A stretch of DNA of 64,000 nt from Thermalbibacter longus (GCF_023806485.1 NZ_JAMSLR010000004.1:62001-126000); one strand, 5' to 3'. Shown: positions 16,486 through 27,544, counted from the stretch's first letter. Program-made: numbers and translations. Notes: generated from the letters alone by a model not told the origin.

Positions 16486-17937
16486 GTGGAGTTCGAGACC
16501 GTCATCGGGCTGGAAGTGCATGCCCAACTTCTCACCCGGTCGAAGATGTTCTGTGGCTGCTCGGCCGAGTATGCGGGCGCCGAGCCGAACACGCACGTCT
16601 GCCCGGTCTGCCTGGGGCTACCCGGCTCGCTCCCAGTCATCAACCGGCAGGCTGTCGTCTCGACGGTGATGACTGGGCTGGCGCTCAACTGCCGGATACC
16701 TCCGTACAGCAAATTCGACCGCAAGAACTACATGTACCCCGACCTGATGAAGGGGTATCAGATCTCGCAGTACGACTTGCCGCTGTGCGTCGAGGGTTAT
16801 CTCGAGTTCCAGCACGATGGCCAGCGGAAGCGCGTCGGCATCCGGCGGGTGCATCTGGAAGAGGACACGGCTCGGCTGGTGCACCGGACCTGGAACGGTA
16901 CGGGCTACAGCCTGGTCGATGTCAATCGCTCGGGAGTGCCGCTGATCGAGATCGTGACCGAGCCAGATCTACGCTCGCCGGAGGAGGCCCGCGCTTTTCT
17001 GATGGCGCTACGCCAGGTGCTCCGCTACCTGGGCGTCTCCACCGCGAACATGGAGGAAGGCGCCTTCCGCTGCGACGCCAACATCTCGCAGCGCAGCCTG
17101 GACGGGTCCGTTGTCGGGCCTAAGGTCGAGATCAAGAACATGAACAGTTTCCGCTCGGTCGAGCGGGCGCTGGCATACGAGGTGGAGCGCCAGCGCTCGG
17201 CTCTGCGGCGTGGCGAGCCACTCGTGCAGGAGACCCGAGGCTGGCTCGAAGATCAGGAGATCACGGTCTCGCAGCGAACCAAGGAATACGCCGAGGACTA
17301 CCGGTACTTCCCGGAGCCCGATCTACCGCCGATCTTCCTGACCGAGACTGATCTGGTCGAGATCAGGGCGCGGATGCCGGAGCTGCCGCTTACCCGCTTC
17401 GAACGCTTCGTGCGCGACTACGCTCTCGGGGCGGCAGAGGCCGGCCTGCTCACCGAGGAGCGGGCCGTGGCCGACTATTTCGAGGCATGCGTGCAGGGTG
17501 ATCGTGAGATTGCCCGCCAGGCGGCGAATTGGATCACCGGCGAGCTCTTCGCGCTGATGCGAGAGCGCGTCGTCGACATCGACGGAGTGGGAGTGAGGCC
17601 GGGGCAACTGCGCCAGCTTATCGAGCTGGTTCGGCGCGGAACCATCAATGCCCTGACGGCGAAGGAAGTCCTGGTGGCAGTGAGCGAGACTGGCCAGGAT
17701 CCTGACGCCATCGTGGCCGAGCGCGGGCTGGCGCAGGTGAGCGATGAAGCTCAGCTCCGTGCAGTGGTGCAACGAGTGATCGAGCAGAACCCGAAGGCGG
17801 TGGCCGATTACCGGCGCGGTAAAGGCGCGGCGATCGGTTTCCTGCTCGGTCAGGTCATGAAGGACCTGCGCGGCAGGGCCAACCCTGCCGTAGCCAGGAA
17901 GCTGCTCGAAGAGACTCTCGGTGCGCCGGTGGAGTGA
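16486..17937 (+). CDS. gatB: Aspartyl/glutamyl-tRNA amidotransferase subunit B
   Basis: This 483-residue subunit of the GatCAB complex converts Glu-tRNA(Gln) or Asp-tRNA(Asn) to the amide form. It begins [15 protein letters not shown], has the zinc-binding cysteines in MFCGCSAEY and CPVCLG, the kinase-like catalytic core ([32 protein letters not shown]), and the C-terminal tRNA-binding YqeY-like tail. GTG at 16486 is chosen because GGGGGTGAG lies just before it and the family starts here. gatA and gatC are not adjacent. The stop codon lies in the loop of its own terminator. Confidence 0.96.
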   Translation: MEFETVIGLEVHAQLLTRSKMFCGCSAEYAGAEPNTHVCPVCLGLPGSLPVINRQAVVSTVMTGLALNCRIPPYSKFDRKNYMYPDLMKGYQISQYDLPLCVEGYLEFQHDGQRKRVGIRRVHLEEDTARLVHRTWNGTGYSLVDVNRSGVPLIEIVTEPDLRSPEEARAFLMALRQVLRYLGVSTANMEEGAFRCDANISQRSLDGSVVGPKVEIKNMNSFRSVERALAYEVERQRSALRRGEPLVQETRGWLEDQEITVSQRTKEYAEDYRYFPEPDLPPIFLTETDLVEIRARMPELPLTRFERFVRDYALGAAEAGLLTEERAVADYFEACVQGDREIARQAANWITGELFALMRERVVDIDGVGVRPGQLRQLIELVRRGTINALTAKEVLVAVSETGQDPDAIVAERGLAQVSDEAQLRAVVQRVIEQNPKAVADYRRGKGAAIGFLLGQVMKDLRGRANPAVARKLLEETLGAPVE

Positions 17938-17948
17938 ATCCACCGGCG
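17924..17948 (+). terminator. Terminator overlapping the gatB stop codon
   Basis: CGCCGGTGGA and its complement form a 10-bp stem around a 5-nt loop that contains the TGA stop of gatB. TTCGTTTCT follows. A ribosome finishing gatB would cover this hairpin, so translation and termination may interact. Confidence 0.7.
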
Positions 17949-18081
17949 TTCGTTTCTGCTCTGCTTGACGAGCGAAACGGTGGGCAACGAGGCTCGCCCG
18001 GGTTAGGCACGATGCGGTGCCCTGACCTGCAGGGCGGAGCGTCTCTGCCGGACGGAACTTGATCGTGAGTGCAGAAGAGGC

Positions 18082-19368
18082 GTGGCCATGGTGATTACCA
18101 GTCCTGTCGTGCGGGAGAAACCACAGCAAAGTCTCTTCGACGTCGCGGTCGAGCAGTTCAATATCGCGGCCGACGTGATCGGCCTCGACGACGACCTGCG
18201 ACGGATCCTCAGTACCTGCAAGCGCGAGCTGATCGTCCACTTCCCGGTAGAGATGGACGACGGCTCGGTCCAAGTCTTCACCGGCTTTCGCGTCCAGCAC
18301 AATCTCGCCGCGGGGCCGTCCAAGGGCGGGATCCGCTATCACCCCGACGTCACGCTGGACGAGGTGAAGGCGCTGGCGATGTGGATGACTTGGAAGTGCG
18401 CCGTCATGGGGCTGCCGTACGGCGGCGCGAAGGGCGGCGTCCAGGTTGACCCGAAGCAGCTCTCCCAGAACGAGCTGCAGAACCTGACCCGGCGCTACGC
18501 GACCGAGATCTCGCTTGTGATCGGCCCGCACACCGATATCCCCGCGCCCGACGTCAATACCAACCCGCAGGTGATGGCGTGGATCCTCGACACCTACAGC
18601 ATGCACCGCGGCGGGGTTGCGGTCCCAGCGGTCGTGACTGGTAAGCCGCTGCAGCTCGGCGGCTCGGCGGGCCGGCTGGAGGCGACCGGCCGCGGCGTCG
18701 TCTTCGCGATAGAGGAGGCATCGCGGGTGTACGGCCTTGATCTTGGGAAGGCGACGGTCGCAATTCAAGGATTCGGCAATGTTGGCTCGGTCGCGGCACG
18801 GCTGCTGCACGAGCACGGAGTGCGGGTGGTGGCGGTGACCGACGTCAATGGCGGCGTCTGGAACCCGAAGGGGCTCGATATCCGCGCCCTGCTCGAGCAC
18901 GCACGGGCCACCGGGACGGTGGCCGGCTTCACCGAAGGGGAGGCCATCACTAACCGTGAACTCTTCGAGCTGCCGTGCGACATCCTTATCCCGGCAGCGA
19001 TCGAGCGGCAGATCACGCAGGAGAACGCGCCGCGCATCAAGGCCAGGCTCATCGCCGAGGCGGCCAACGGCCCCACGACGCCCGAGGCCGACCGCATCCT
19101 GTTCGACCGCGGCATCATCGTGCTGCCCGACATCTACGCCAATGCCGGTGGGGTGACCGTGTCGTACTTCGAGTGGGTGCAGAGCCTGCAGCACTTCTAC
19201 TGGTCGGAAGCGGAGGTCAACAGCCGGCTCAAGGAGATCATGACGCGGAGCTTCCACGCCATCCGTGGTGTGGCTGAGCAGTACCACGTGCATATGCGCA
19301 CGGCGGCGCTAGCACTCGCCATCCAGCGCGTGGCCGAGATCACCCGGCTGCGAGGCATTTACCCGTAG
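18082..19368 (+). CDS. gdhA: Glutamate dehydrogenase (Glu/Leu/Phe/Val family)
   Basis: This 428-residue hexameric-type enzyme interconverts glutamate and 2-oxoglutarate plus ammonia. The substrate-binding core [13 protein letters not shown], the catalytic Lys in [11 protein letters not shown], the following [12 protein letters not shown], and the dinucleotide-binding [13 protein letters not shown] are intact. The length is that of thermophile and archaeal GDH-II enzymes. Start codons GTG 18082 and ATG 18088 are both possible. It lies immediately after gatB but behind that gene's terminator. Together with the glutamate synthase 13 kb away it gives two routes of ammonia assimilation. Confidence 0.95.
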   Translation: MAMVITSPVVREKPQQSLFDVAVEQFNIAADVIGLDDDLRRILSTCKRELIVHFPVEMDDGSVQVFTGFRVQHNLAAGPSKGGIRYHPDVTLDEVKALAMWMTWKCAVMGLPYGGAKGGVQVDPKQLSQNELQNLTRRYATEISLVIGPHTDIPAPDVNTNPQVMAWILDTYSMHRGGVAVPAVVTGKPLQLGGSAGRLEATGRGVVFAIEEASRVYGLDLGKATVAIQGFGNVGSVAARLLHEHGVRVVAVTDVNGGVWNPKGLDIRALLEHARATGTVAGFTEGEAITNRELFELPCDILIPAAIERQITQENAPRIKARLIAEAANGPTTPEADRILFDRGIIVLPDIYANAGGVTVSYFEWVQSLQHFYWSEAEVNSRLKEIMTRSFHAIRGVAEQYHVHMRTAALALAIQRVAEITRLRGIYP

Positions 19369-19764
19369 GGCACAGCGGTGTCCGTTACCCTGGCGCCTCG
19401 CTGGAACGAGGCTCGTACTCGGTCGAGTGCCGGGAATCAACTACCACGCAGCTCCTCGCCCCTCGCCCGACGAGCCGGCGAGGCGTGGTCGAGCCTGAAA
19501 CATGGTGACTCCAAGGCGGGGTGAGCGCGAGCCGAGGCGCGGTGGAAACGAATATTGCCATCCGGCTCTCGGCCTTGGCTGATGTGTGAGGGGCGACCGG
19601 CCGGTCGCCCCTACCACTTGCGAGGCTCGCGGGGGCGCTAAGAAAGCCTCAATGCCGTGGCCGGGCGCGTCTCCCGCGCGTGGCAGGAGAGAGGTGTCCT
19701 ATGGGTGGCTGCCCACCGCGCGATCCCCGAGCCGGCTATGGCGGCGAGCGGGATCGAGCAGTGT
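19369..19764. other. Intergenic region after gdhA
   Basis: There is no convincing gene. It contains a short GCCTCG/CGAGGC hairpin at 19395-19412 and a copy of the dispersed palindrome at 19589-19612. The tRNA-Ala promoter follows. Confidence 0.6.
19589..19612. repeat. 24-bp palindromic repeat (copy 2)
   Basis: The core AGGGGCGACCGG plus its reverse complement is identical to the central 24 bp of the palindrome at 11100-11127, and the 3' flank CTAC is also shared. Confidence 0.85.
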
Positions 19765-19794
19765 TTGACGCTGACTCGCTCGTTATGCTAGATT
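19765..19794 (+). promoter_or_regulatory. Promoter of tRNA-Ala
   Basis: TTGACG, an 18-bp spacer and TAGATT place a start site near 19801, about 30 nt before the tRNA. Confidence 0.6.
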
Positions 19795-19831
19795 TACACG
19801 TGCGCTCGGTACTCGTGCGCCGAGTTTGCCT

Positions 19832-19904
19832 GGGGCTGTAGCTCAGCTGGGAGAGCACAACGCTGGCAGCGTTGGGGTCAGGGGTTCGAGTCCCCTCAGC
19901 TCCA
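19832..19904 (+). tRNA. tRNA-Ala (anticodon GGC)
   Basis: A 73-nt cloverleaf. The acceptor is GGGGCTG with CAGCTCC (one G-U pair), the D arm contains TAGCTCAGCTGGGAGAGC, the anticodon stem CAACG/CGTTG encloses CTGGCAG with anticodon GGC, and the T arm is AGGGGTTCGAGTCCCCT. The discriminator is A. CCA is not encoded. Confidence 0.97.
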
Positions 19905-19932
19905 CCGGATGACGAGAGGTGATGCCCCTTCC

Positions 19933-19959
19933 GGCCCGGACCGCGAAACGGTTCGGGCC
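19933..19959 (+). terminator. Terminator after tRNA-Ala
   Basis: GGCCCGGACCG pairs with CGGTTCGGGCC (11 bp, one G-T pair) around a CGAAA loop, followed by GCTTCTATTC. The remaining stretch up to 20243 shows nothing further. Confidence 0.7.
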
Positions 19960-20243
19960 GCTTCTATTCATGCCGCTGGCCCGTCATCACCCCTGAGCGT
20001 CGAGCAGCGCGGTGAGGGTCACGGCGGGCGCTGGCGTGTCTAGGTGCCGGCGCTGCCCATGCATCCCTCGAGGCTCTCATAAGGAAGCCTAGCCGTGAGC
20101 CTCGGCCGCTTCAATTCGGTCGAGGTACTATCTGGCGTAGCTGGCCGCCGGAACGGTCCTCAGGCTGTCTGCCGGTAGGCACGGCGAATCAGTTACCGTC
20201 GATACGGGGATTCGAACTGAACGGTTCGCGGTCTATCTCGGGG

Positions 20244-21548
20244 CTACTCGGACGGGGCCACGTCGAGCACCTGGGGCACGGCCTGCCGCTCTGGCACCTC
20301 AGCAGCGATTGCGCGCTCGAAGGCCGCCACGACGGCGGGGTCGAACTGGGTGCCCGCGCAGCGGCGGATCTCGGCCATCGCCTGCTCATGCGTCATAGCC
20401 GGCCGGTAGGCGCGGTTGCTCGTCATGGCGTCGTAGGTGTCGGCGACCGCGATGACGCGCGAGCCGAAGGGGATCTGCTCGCCAGCAAGACCGTCCGGGT
20501 AGCCCTTGCCGTCCCAGCGCTCGTGGTGATGCCGCACGATGCGGACGATCTGGCGGTAGGGCGTGAGCCGGCGGAGGATCTCGCTGCCCTCGACCGGGTG
20601 GCGCTTGATGATGGCGAACTCCTCGTCGGTGAGGCGTCCGGGCTTGGAGAGGACGTAGTCGGTGGTCGCGATCTTGCCCAGGTCGTGGATGCGCGCGGCG
20701 GAGAGGATGGCTTCGAACTCCTCGTATGGGAGGTCCGGGAACTGCTTCAGGATCATCTCGGCGAGATGAGCGACGCGCTGCGAGTGCTCGGAGGTGTAGG
20801 GATCGCGCCGGTCGAGCAGGTCGGCGAGCAGCTCGAAGGTGGCCTGCGTCTCATGGTGGAGCTGGCGGTAGTTCCGGAACGCGAAGTAGGGGCCGAGCAG
20901 CGGGATGATCATGAGCACCAGGGCGAGCGGATTCTCGCGCGCCAAGACAGGATATAGGGTGCCGAGCGCTGGGAGCGCCAGGAATTCGACTAGGAGTCCA
21001 CGGGCGGCCGCTCTCCAGAGGTGCCACGGGCTCGTTCCCCCGGCTTGAGAGAGAATTACTGACAGGAAGATTGACTGTGCGAAACTGAAAGCCCCAGCGG
21101 CCAGGAGTGCCGCTGCGAAGTTTTGCAGTGTCGTGATCGGTGTCAACTTGAGATCAGCGAAGCTTACGTAGACCCACCCGGCGAGAAAAGTCGATAGCGC
21201 GCAGTTGATGGAATTGACAATGAGTTTGATCGGCTCGCGCCGATCGATGACATCCTCGACAAGAGAGCCAGCTACCGCAATTACCGTTCCCGGCAACGGC
21301 CCGAAGGTCAAAGCGGCCGCGAAGCACAACGCCGATGACACCGAGACGGTAATGCGCAAACGCGAGACAGGCAAGTCGATCGCAGATAAATCGGAGACAG
21401 CGATTCCTGCAATCAGGATAGCTGCGGCGACGACAAGCTGCCATGTTATGGGCGGTGCCCAGAGTGTGGGGCCGACTAACCCTATGATGCCCAGGCTGAG
21501 GACCGCGAAGAGGCCAACTATGGCGTACAGGCGATGTGGATGTTCCAC
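20244..21548 (-). CDS. Membrane HD-GYP domain protein (probable c-di-GMP phosphodiesterase)
   Basis: This protein of 434 residues has an N-terminal membrane region of about seven hydrophobic segments (roughly residues 5-215), a short linker helix, and an HD-GYP domain. The domain keeps SEHSQRVAHLA, the metal-binding HD in RIHDLGKIA, HHHERWDGKGYPDGL with the GYP signature, and VADTYDAMTSNR. It probably senses a signal in or across the membrane and degrades cyclic-di-GMP. GTG at 21548 is chosen because AGGGGG lies 5 nt upstream; a GTG at 21578 is the alternative. The upstream region holds a strong promoter, a hairpin and a tiny Trp-rich reading frame. Base composition falls in the N-terminal part. 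Confidence 0.88.
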   Translation of the reverse strand: MEHPHRLYAIVGLFAVLSLGIIGLVGPTLWAPPITWQLVVAAAILIAGIAVSDLSAIDLPVSRLRITVSVSSALCFAAALTFGPLPGTVIAVAGSLVEDVIDRREPIKLIVNSINCALSTFLAGWVYVSFADLKLTPITTLQNFAAALLAAGAFSFAQSIFLSVILSQAGGTSPWHLWRAAARGLLVEFLALPALGTLYPVLARENPLALVLMIIPLLGPYFAFRNYRQLHHETQATFELLADLLDRRDPYTSEHSQRVAHLAEMILKQFPDLPYEEFEAILSAARIHDLGKIATTDYVLSKPGRLTDEEFAIIKRHPVEGSEILRRLTPYRQIVRIVRHHHERWDGKGYPDGLAGEQIPFGSRVIAVADTYDAMTSNRAYRPAMTHEQAMAEIRRCAGTQFDPAVVAAFERAIAAEVPERQAVPQVLDVAPSE

Positions 21549-21674
21549 GAGTTCCCCCTGGCATCGGGGTGCAGACACCCGGAGTCGTATGCCGCGCTCA
21601 GTTTACTACACGACACACCTCTCGCGGCGATCGTATGCGGCAAATCACACAAAAGTACTACCCTTGGAGCGCGA

Positions 21675-21703
21675 CAGGCCGCTGATTTGAAGACAGCGGC
21701 CTG
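21675..21703 (-). other. Leader hairpin upstream of the HD-GYP gene
   Basis: CAGGCCGCTG and its complement form a 10-bp stem with a 9-nt loop in the predicted leader of the HD-GYP mRNA. There is no adjacent T run, so it is not a clear terminator; it could be part of a leader regulator. Confidence 0.5.
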
Positions 21704-21788
21704 CGCACTTCGTTCGCTAGTCTGGAACGGAAACTGAGAATTCTGACAGCTTCTGGACAGTGACCGATCCTAGCGGCTCAGCCCCTGC

Positions 21789-21818
21789 CTACTGCCACTT
21801 CCAGCCCTTCCACTTCAT
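21789..21818 (-). CDS. Possible nine-residue Trp-rich leader peptide
   Basis: In the predicted HD-GYP leader, GGAAGGGGG is followed 9 nt later by an ATG opening MKWKGWKWQ and a stop. Three Trp codons in nine residues are unusual. It lies about 110 nt downstream of the predicted transcription start. It may be an attenuator-type leader peptide, or a chance product of a short TGGAAG repetition. Confidence 0.3.
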   Translation of the reverse strand: MKWKGWKWQ

Positions 21819-21892
21819 AGAGGTGATCCCCCTTCCCAATACAAAACACCCTCTACGAACTGCGCGCCCGCGACTCGACGCGCCGACCGTGC

Positions 21893-22023
21893 TAGTACCA
21901 GAGATCCAGGACCGCCGGTACTCAGGTCATGTTTATACTAGTACTTACGAACCGATTTGTCAAGACTCTGGTACTACCCAAGCGCGCCTGGAGTTCCTAG
22001 TGCCGGAATCGCTCGCTGGTACC
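21893..22023. promoter_or_regulatory. Cluster of GTAC-centred motifs between HD-GYP and rfbB genes
   Basis: TAGTAC (21893), GGTACT (21917), ACTAGTACT (21937), TGGTACT (21969) and TGGTACC (22017) lie within 131 bp around the minus-strand promoter. They could be binding sites of one regulator. The rest of the 21549-22115 gap shows no gene beyond the tiny reading frame already listed. Confidence 0.35.
21935..21963 (-). promoter_or_regulatory. Promoter reading toward the HD-GYP gene
   Basis: On the minus strand TTGACA (21963-21958), exactly 17 bp, then TAGTAT (21940-21935). It implies a leader of about 380 nt. The -10 and spacer overlap the ACTAGTACT motif. Confidence 0.6.
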
Positions 22024-22115
22024 GGAGACCTAGCTCCTTCGTACCGCCATTGCGAGGCGTGGCGCCGCTCTGCTACGCTCAGGCGTCGAGCCGCACGCGC
22101 GGCCGTGGAGGTGTG

Positions 22116-23153
22116 ATGGAGATCGCTCGCTTCCGGCGCATCCTCGTCACTGGTGGCGCTGGCTTTATCGGCAGCAACTTCGCTCGCTACCTGCTCGAGC
22201 AGGGAGCACCCGAGATCGTCGTGCTCGACAAGCTGACGTATGCCGGGAACCTCGCTAACCTGGCTGACCTGGCCGGGCGGCCGGGGTTTCGCTTCATCCA
22301 GGGCGATATCGCTGATCCGGCGGCCGTCGCCGCAGCCATGGAGAACTGCGACGCCGTGGTCAACTTCGCCGCCGAGACGCACGTCGACCGTTCGCTGCTG
22401 GAGCCGGCGGCGTTCATCCAGACGAATGTCCAGGGCACCTACGTGTTGCTGGAGACAGCCGTGCGCTGCGGCGTCGAGCGCTTCGTCCAGGTGAGCACCG
22501 ACGAGGTCTACGGTGAGGTGTTGACCGGCAGATCGCGCGAATCTGATCCGCTCCGGCCGCGTAATCCCTACTCCGCCAGCAAGGCCAGCGGCGACCTCTT
22601 TGCCCTGGCCTACTACGCATCCTATGGCCTCCCAGTGATGGTGACCCGCGGAGCCAATACCTATGGACCCTACCAGCACCCTGAGAAGTTCATCCCGCTC
22701 TCGGTCACCAACCTGCTCGAGGGCCGTCCCATCCCGATCTATGGAGACGGTCGCCAGGAGCGTGACTGGCTCCACGTCCGCGATCACTGCCGCGCGATCG
22801 CCCTCGTGCTCACCAGAGGCGAGCCGGGACAGGTCTACAACGTCGGCGCCGGCAACCACCGGCCGAACCTCGAGGTTGCCCGCACCATCGTGCGCCTCTT
22901 GGGACTGTCGGATGACCTGATCCAGCACGTCGCCGACCGGCCGGGCCACGACCGGCGGTATGCGGTCGATGCCTCGAAGATCGAGGCGCTCGGTTGGACT
23001 CCCGAGATCCCGTTCGATGAGGGTCTGGCCGAGACCGTGCGCTGGTACGAGGCTCACCGGGAGTGGTGGACCCCGTTGAAGTCCGGCGAGTTCGCCGACT
23101 ACTACCGGCGGAACTACGGCGCGCGCGGAGTTCTCGGGCGGGGTGAACAGTAG
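22116..23153 (+). CDS. rfbB: dTDP-glucose 4,6-dehydratase
   Basis: This 345-residue extended short-chain dehydrogenase/reductase has the NAD-binding TGGAGFIGSNF at the N-terminus, DKLTYAGNLANL typical of RmlB, the catalytic STDEVYG and YSASKASGD segments, and NTYGPYQHPEKFIPL. It makes dTDP-4-keto-6-deoxyglucose, the precursor of rhamnose and other deoxysugars. The ATG at 22116 is preceded by GGAGGTGTG; an upstream in-frame ATG adds unrelated sequence. The other rml genes are not adjacent. The product could feed the rhamnosyltransferase-like gene at 11199. Confidence 0.95.
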   Translation: MEIARFRRILVTGGAGFIGSNFARYLLEQGAPEIVVLDKLTYAGNLANLADLAGRPGFRFIQGDIADPAAVAAAMENCDAVVNFAAETHVDRSLLEPAAFIQTNVQGTYVLLETAVRCGVERFVQVSTDEVYGEVLTGRSRESDPLRPRNPYSASKASGDLFALAYYASYGLPVMVTRGANTYGPYQHPEKFIPLSVTNLLEGRPIPIYGDGRQERDWLHVRDHCRAIALVLTRGEPGQVYNVGAGNHRPNLEVARTIVRLLGLSDDLIQHVADRPGHDRRYAVDASKIEALGWTPEIPFDEGLAETVRWYEAHREWWTPLKSGEFADYYRRNYGARGVLGRGEQ

Positions 23154-23167
23154 GGGGAGCTGTCCCG

Positions 23168-23881
23168 GTGGCGGTGACGATCGAGCTGGCGATCCAGAAG
23201 ACCCATCGCTTCGGCAGTCGCGAGAGCGGAGACACGGCAGAGGTCATCGAGCGGCCCGGTGGAGGCATCTCGGTTGTGCTGGTCGATGGGCAGGGGCACG
23301 GGGCGGCGGCCAAGCTGCTGAGCGTTCAGGTTGCCGGGCGGGTGGTGTCCTTGCTCAACGAGGGGGTGCGCGACGGCGCGGCGGCGCGGGCCGCGCACGA
23401 CTTTCTGTTCGCGATGCGGGGCGGAAGGGTGTCGGCCGCGCTCGACATTCTGTCGGTGGATCTGGCCAGCTCGACCCTCGTGATTACCCGCAACAGCGAG
23501 GTGCCGATGGTTCTGCGCCGGAACGGCGAGCCGCGGCTCGTCGTCGAGTCCGGCGGCCGCATCGGCATCTACCGGCACACCCGGCCATGGGTTTTGGAGG
23601 TGGGGATCGAGCCGGGTTTGGCTGTGGTGCTGGTGACCGACGGCGTGGTGGCGGCCGGCGAGCGCTGGAGCCGGCGCTTCGATCTCCTGACGGCGGTCGA
23701 GGGGGCGCTGGCGCGGGCGCCGGACGCTGAGAGCACAGCGGAGGCGGTGCTACACGCGGCGCTGGAAGCTGACCGTGGTTGCCCGCAAGACGACATGTCG
23801 GTCGTTGTGCTGCGACTGCGGCCTGGTGGGGCACCGCAGCCTGTGCGCCGGCTCCGGGTCGACTTCCCCTTGCCGGAGTAG
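23168..23881 (+). CDS. SpoIIE/RsbU-type PP2C-like phosphatase
   Basis: This 237-residue stand-alone SpoIIE-family domain has the metal-binding aspartates in VLVDGQGHGAAAK, LVTDGVVAAGE and CPQDDMSVVVL. Such phosphatases dephosphorylate anti-sigma-factor antagonists in stress and partner-switching pathways. There is no sensor domain, so regulation must come from a partner. The start is GTG at 23168, 14 nt after the rfbB stop, with GGGGGAG upstream, so the two genes are probably co-transcribed. No anti-sigma or antagonist gene is nearby. Confidence 0.82.
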   Translation: MAVTIELAIQKTHRFGSRESGDTAEVIERPGGGISVVLVDGQGHGAAAKLLSVQVAGRVVSLLNEGVRDGAAARAAHDFLFAMRGGRVSAALDILSVDLASSTLVITRNSEVPMVLRRNGEPRLVVESGGRIGIYRHTRPWVLEVGIEPGLAVVLVTDGVVAAGERWSRRFDLLTAVEGALARAPDAESTAEAVLHAALEADRGCPQDDMSVVVLRLRPGGAPQPVRRLRVDFPLPE

Positions 23882-24350
23882 GTCGGTGACGGACTCTACC
23901 TCGTGGCGTCGGGCTGAGTTCGGGTTGCTTGCGGCGCCACGAGGCAAGGGTAGGAAGCCCACGTCCCAGCAGCTCTTCCCGAGAGCCGGCGCTGTGCGTG
24001 CGCGAGCGGCTGCATGATGGCGGGCTTGCCAGAGGGGTGTGGTCAGCGGCGAAAGCGGCCAGCCTCCAGCGCTCTCCGCTCGCGCAGGCTCCAGCCGGTA
24101 AGCGGCCCCAATTCACGGATGCTCTGGGTGCCGTCGTGTAGCGCCGGGCTCACAGCGGCCGGAGATCGGTGCCCGGTCGTGCAGGAGAGAACGAGGCGCT
24201 CGGAGTGAACGCGCCGATCACGGTCGCGGGCGACACTGGCAACTGTCCGGCAGGGACGACGCTGTCTATGCATGGTCAGCTCCAGCTCCACCACCGCGAA
24301 GTTCAGGCCGGGACGAGCCCGGGATGCCGTGGACGCCTCGACACCCGCGC
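23882..24350. other. Intergenic region between convergent phosphatase and mutase genes
   Basis: No convincing coding frame, RNA gene or strong terminator is seen. A small CCGGG/CCCGG inverted repeat near 24308-24322 lies just past the mutase stop. The region may be the remains of lost genes. Confidence 0.5.
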
Positions 24351-25925
<1,575 letters not shown>

Positions 25926-25956
25926 GCCCACGCTCCTCGGACGGCTCGATGTCGCC

Positions 25957-26397
25957 CTACTGCGCTTCTGAGGCCGGGGCGACCTCGACCAGTTCGGTCA
26001 AGACTCCATTGCAGGAACGGGGATGAATGAACGCCACCCGCCAGCCGTGCAGGCCAGTGCGGGGCTCGCGGTCGACAAGCTCGAAGCCGGCCGATTCGAG
26101 CCGCCGCAGCGCCGCAGCCAGATCAGTCACGGCGTAGGCGACGTGGTGGACGCCGTCTCCACGAGCGGCCAGGAAGCGGGCCACGCCGCTCTCCGGGTCT
26201 AGCGGGGTCAGGAGCTCCAGATAGTCGTCGCCGGCGGCGAAGGCGGCAAGGCGGACGCCTTGCTCGGGCATTTCGATCAGGTCGAGCAGGCGAAAGCCGA
26301 GGCGCCGGTAGGTCTCCGTTGCCGCGGCTAGATCGGCCACGACGATCCCGACGTGGTGGATACCGAGAATCGTGATCGGTGGTGCGAGGACGTCCAC
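25957..26397 (-). CDS. mce: Methylmalonyl-CoA epimerase
   Basis: This 146-residue vicinal-oxygen-chelate protein interconverts the (2S) and (2R) forms of methylmalonyl-CoA for the mutase. The metal ligands are visible in [16 protein letters not shown] and GVLTELVEV, with the catalytic Glu region [15 protein letters not shown] at 26397 is chosen because GGAG precedes it by 5 nt and the upstream minE stop codon lies immediately before. It is transcribed between minE and mutA. Confidence 0.92.
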   Translation of the reverse strand: MDVLAPPITILGIHHVGIVVADLAAATETYRRLGFRLLDLIEMPEQGVRLAAFAAGDDYLELLTPLDPESGVARFLAARGDGVHHVAYAVTDLAAALRRLESAGFELVDREPRTGLHGWRVAFIHPRSCNGVLTELVEVAPASEAQ

Positions 26398-26398
26398 G

Positions 26399-26686
26399 CT
26401 ATCTCCGCGCCCTGGCACCGGTGCCGCCGCGCCGCACCGGCACGTTGGCGACGAGCCGGTCGCCGCGCTCGGTGCGCAAGATGTTGATTTCCAGGCGATC
26501 GACGTCCACGTCCAGGTGGCGTGAGAGGATCCGGCAGATATCGTCCCTGATCGCCTCCATCACATCGGGCGTCAGTTTCACGTGGTCGTAAACCAGTACT
26601 TCTACCAGGCGCTGCTTGGCGACCTGCGCGCTCCCCTGCGGACGGTACGCGTTCCGGCGCCCGAACAAGCTATCGAGAATCCCCAT
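26399..26686 (-). CDS. minE: Cell division topological specificity factor MinE
   Basis: This 95-residue protein has an N-terminal membrane/MinD-binding helix (MGILDSLFGR) and a C-terminal dimerisation beta-sheet (LEINILRTERGDRLVANVPV). It drives MinCD away from midcell by stimulating the MinD ATPase. Its ATG directly abuts the TAA stop of minD, which implies translational coupling. The tail RRGGTGARARR is basic and disordered. Confidence 0.95.
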   Translation of the reverse strand: MGILDSLFGRRNAYRPQGSAQVAKQRLVEVLVYDHVKLTPDVMEAIRDDICRILSRHLDVDVDRLEINILRTERGDRLVANVPVRRGGTGARARR

Positions 26687-27544
26687 TTACCCTGCTCCTC
26701 CCCCACGCACTGCCTGCCCCTGCCGGCTCCCTCCGAAACCGAGCGCACGGAGCAGACGCCGCAACGCGCCATCCGGCGCCTCCAGCACCATGAGCGGGAC
26801 ATCCTCGCCCAGCAGCCGGGCCGCGATATCGCGGAACGCCTGCCCGGCGCGCGAGAGAGGATCCAGCGCCACCGGCTCACCGCGGTTCGTCGCGGTGATG
26901 ATGGTCTCGTCGTCCGGCACGAGGCCGATCAACGGGATGGAGAGGATCTCGGTAACGTCTTCGACCGACATCATGTCGCCGCGCCGGACGAGCTCCGGAT
27001 CGATCCGGTTGACGATCAGCCGGGGTACCGGGAGTTCTGCCGCCTCGACCAGCCCGACGATCCGATCAGCGTCGCGCACCGACGACACCTCTGGATTGGT
27101 GACCACGATCACCTCGTCGGCGCCGGCGATGGCGTTACGGAACCCCTGCTCGATCCCGGCCGGCGAATCGATCAGGATGAAGTCGAACTGCCGGCGTAGC
27201 TCCTCGCAGAGCGCGCGCATCTGCTGGGGAGAGACCGCCTCCTTGTCGCGCGTCTGCGCGGCGGGGATCAGGTACAGGTTGTTCAGGCGCTTGTCCCGGA
27301 TCATCGCCTGGCGCAGGCGGCACCGCCCCTCCACCACGTCCACGATGTCGTAGACGATGCGGTTCTCCAGGCCCAGGACGATGTCCAGGTTGCGCAGGCC
27401 GATGTCGGCGTCGAGCAGCACGACCGACCGCCCGCGGGCCGCTAAGGCTGCTCCGAGGTTGGCAGTGGTCGTGGTCTTGCCGACTCCGCCCTTGCCTGAG
27501 GTGATGGTGATGACTCGCCCGTTGACCTCCTGTTGTTGCTCCAC
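26687..27544 (-). CDS. minD: Septum site-determining ATPase MinD
   Basis: This 285-residue deviant-Walker ATPase has TSGKGGVGKTTTTANLG at the N-terminus, DADIGLRNLD, DSPAGIEQGF and a C-terminal amphipathic membrane-targeting helix (LRRLLRALGFGG). It recruits MinC to the membrane and oscillates or polarises with MinE. GTG at 27544 is preferred because GGGAGGG lies 5 nt upstream and the family starts here; a start at 27589 is possible. It is preceded by minC with a gap of about 50 nt. Confidence 0.96.
   Translation of the reverse strand: MEQQQEVNGRVITITSGKGGVGKTTTTANLGAALAARGRSVVLLDADIGLRNLDIVLGLENRIVYDIVDVVEGRCRLRQAMIRDKRLNNLYLIPAAQTRDKEAVSPQQMRALCEELRRQFDFILIDSPAGIEQGFRNAIAGADEVIVVTNPEVSSVRDADRIVGLVEAAELPVPRLIVNRIDPELVRRGDMMSVEDVTEILSIPLIGLVPDDETIITATNRGEPVALDPLSRAGQAFRDIAARLLGEDVPLMVLEAPDGALRRLLRALGFGGSRQGQAVRGGGAG

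Noticed and set aside
20190-20230. tRNA-like GGGGATTCGAAC fragment before the HD-GYP stop
   Set aside because: The flanks of the TTCGAAT loop do not pair as a T stem, and no acceptor or anticodon arm exists.
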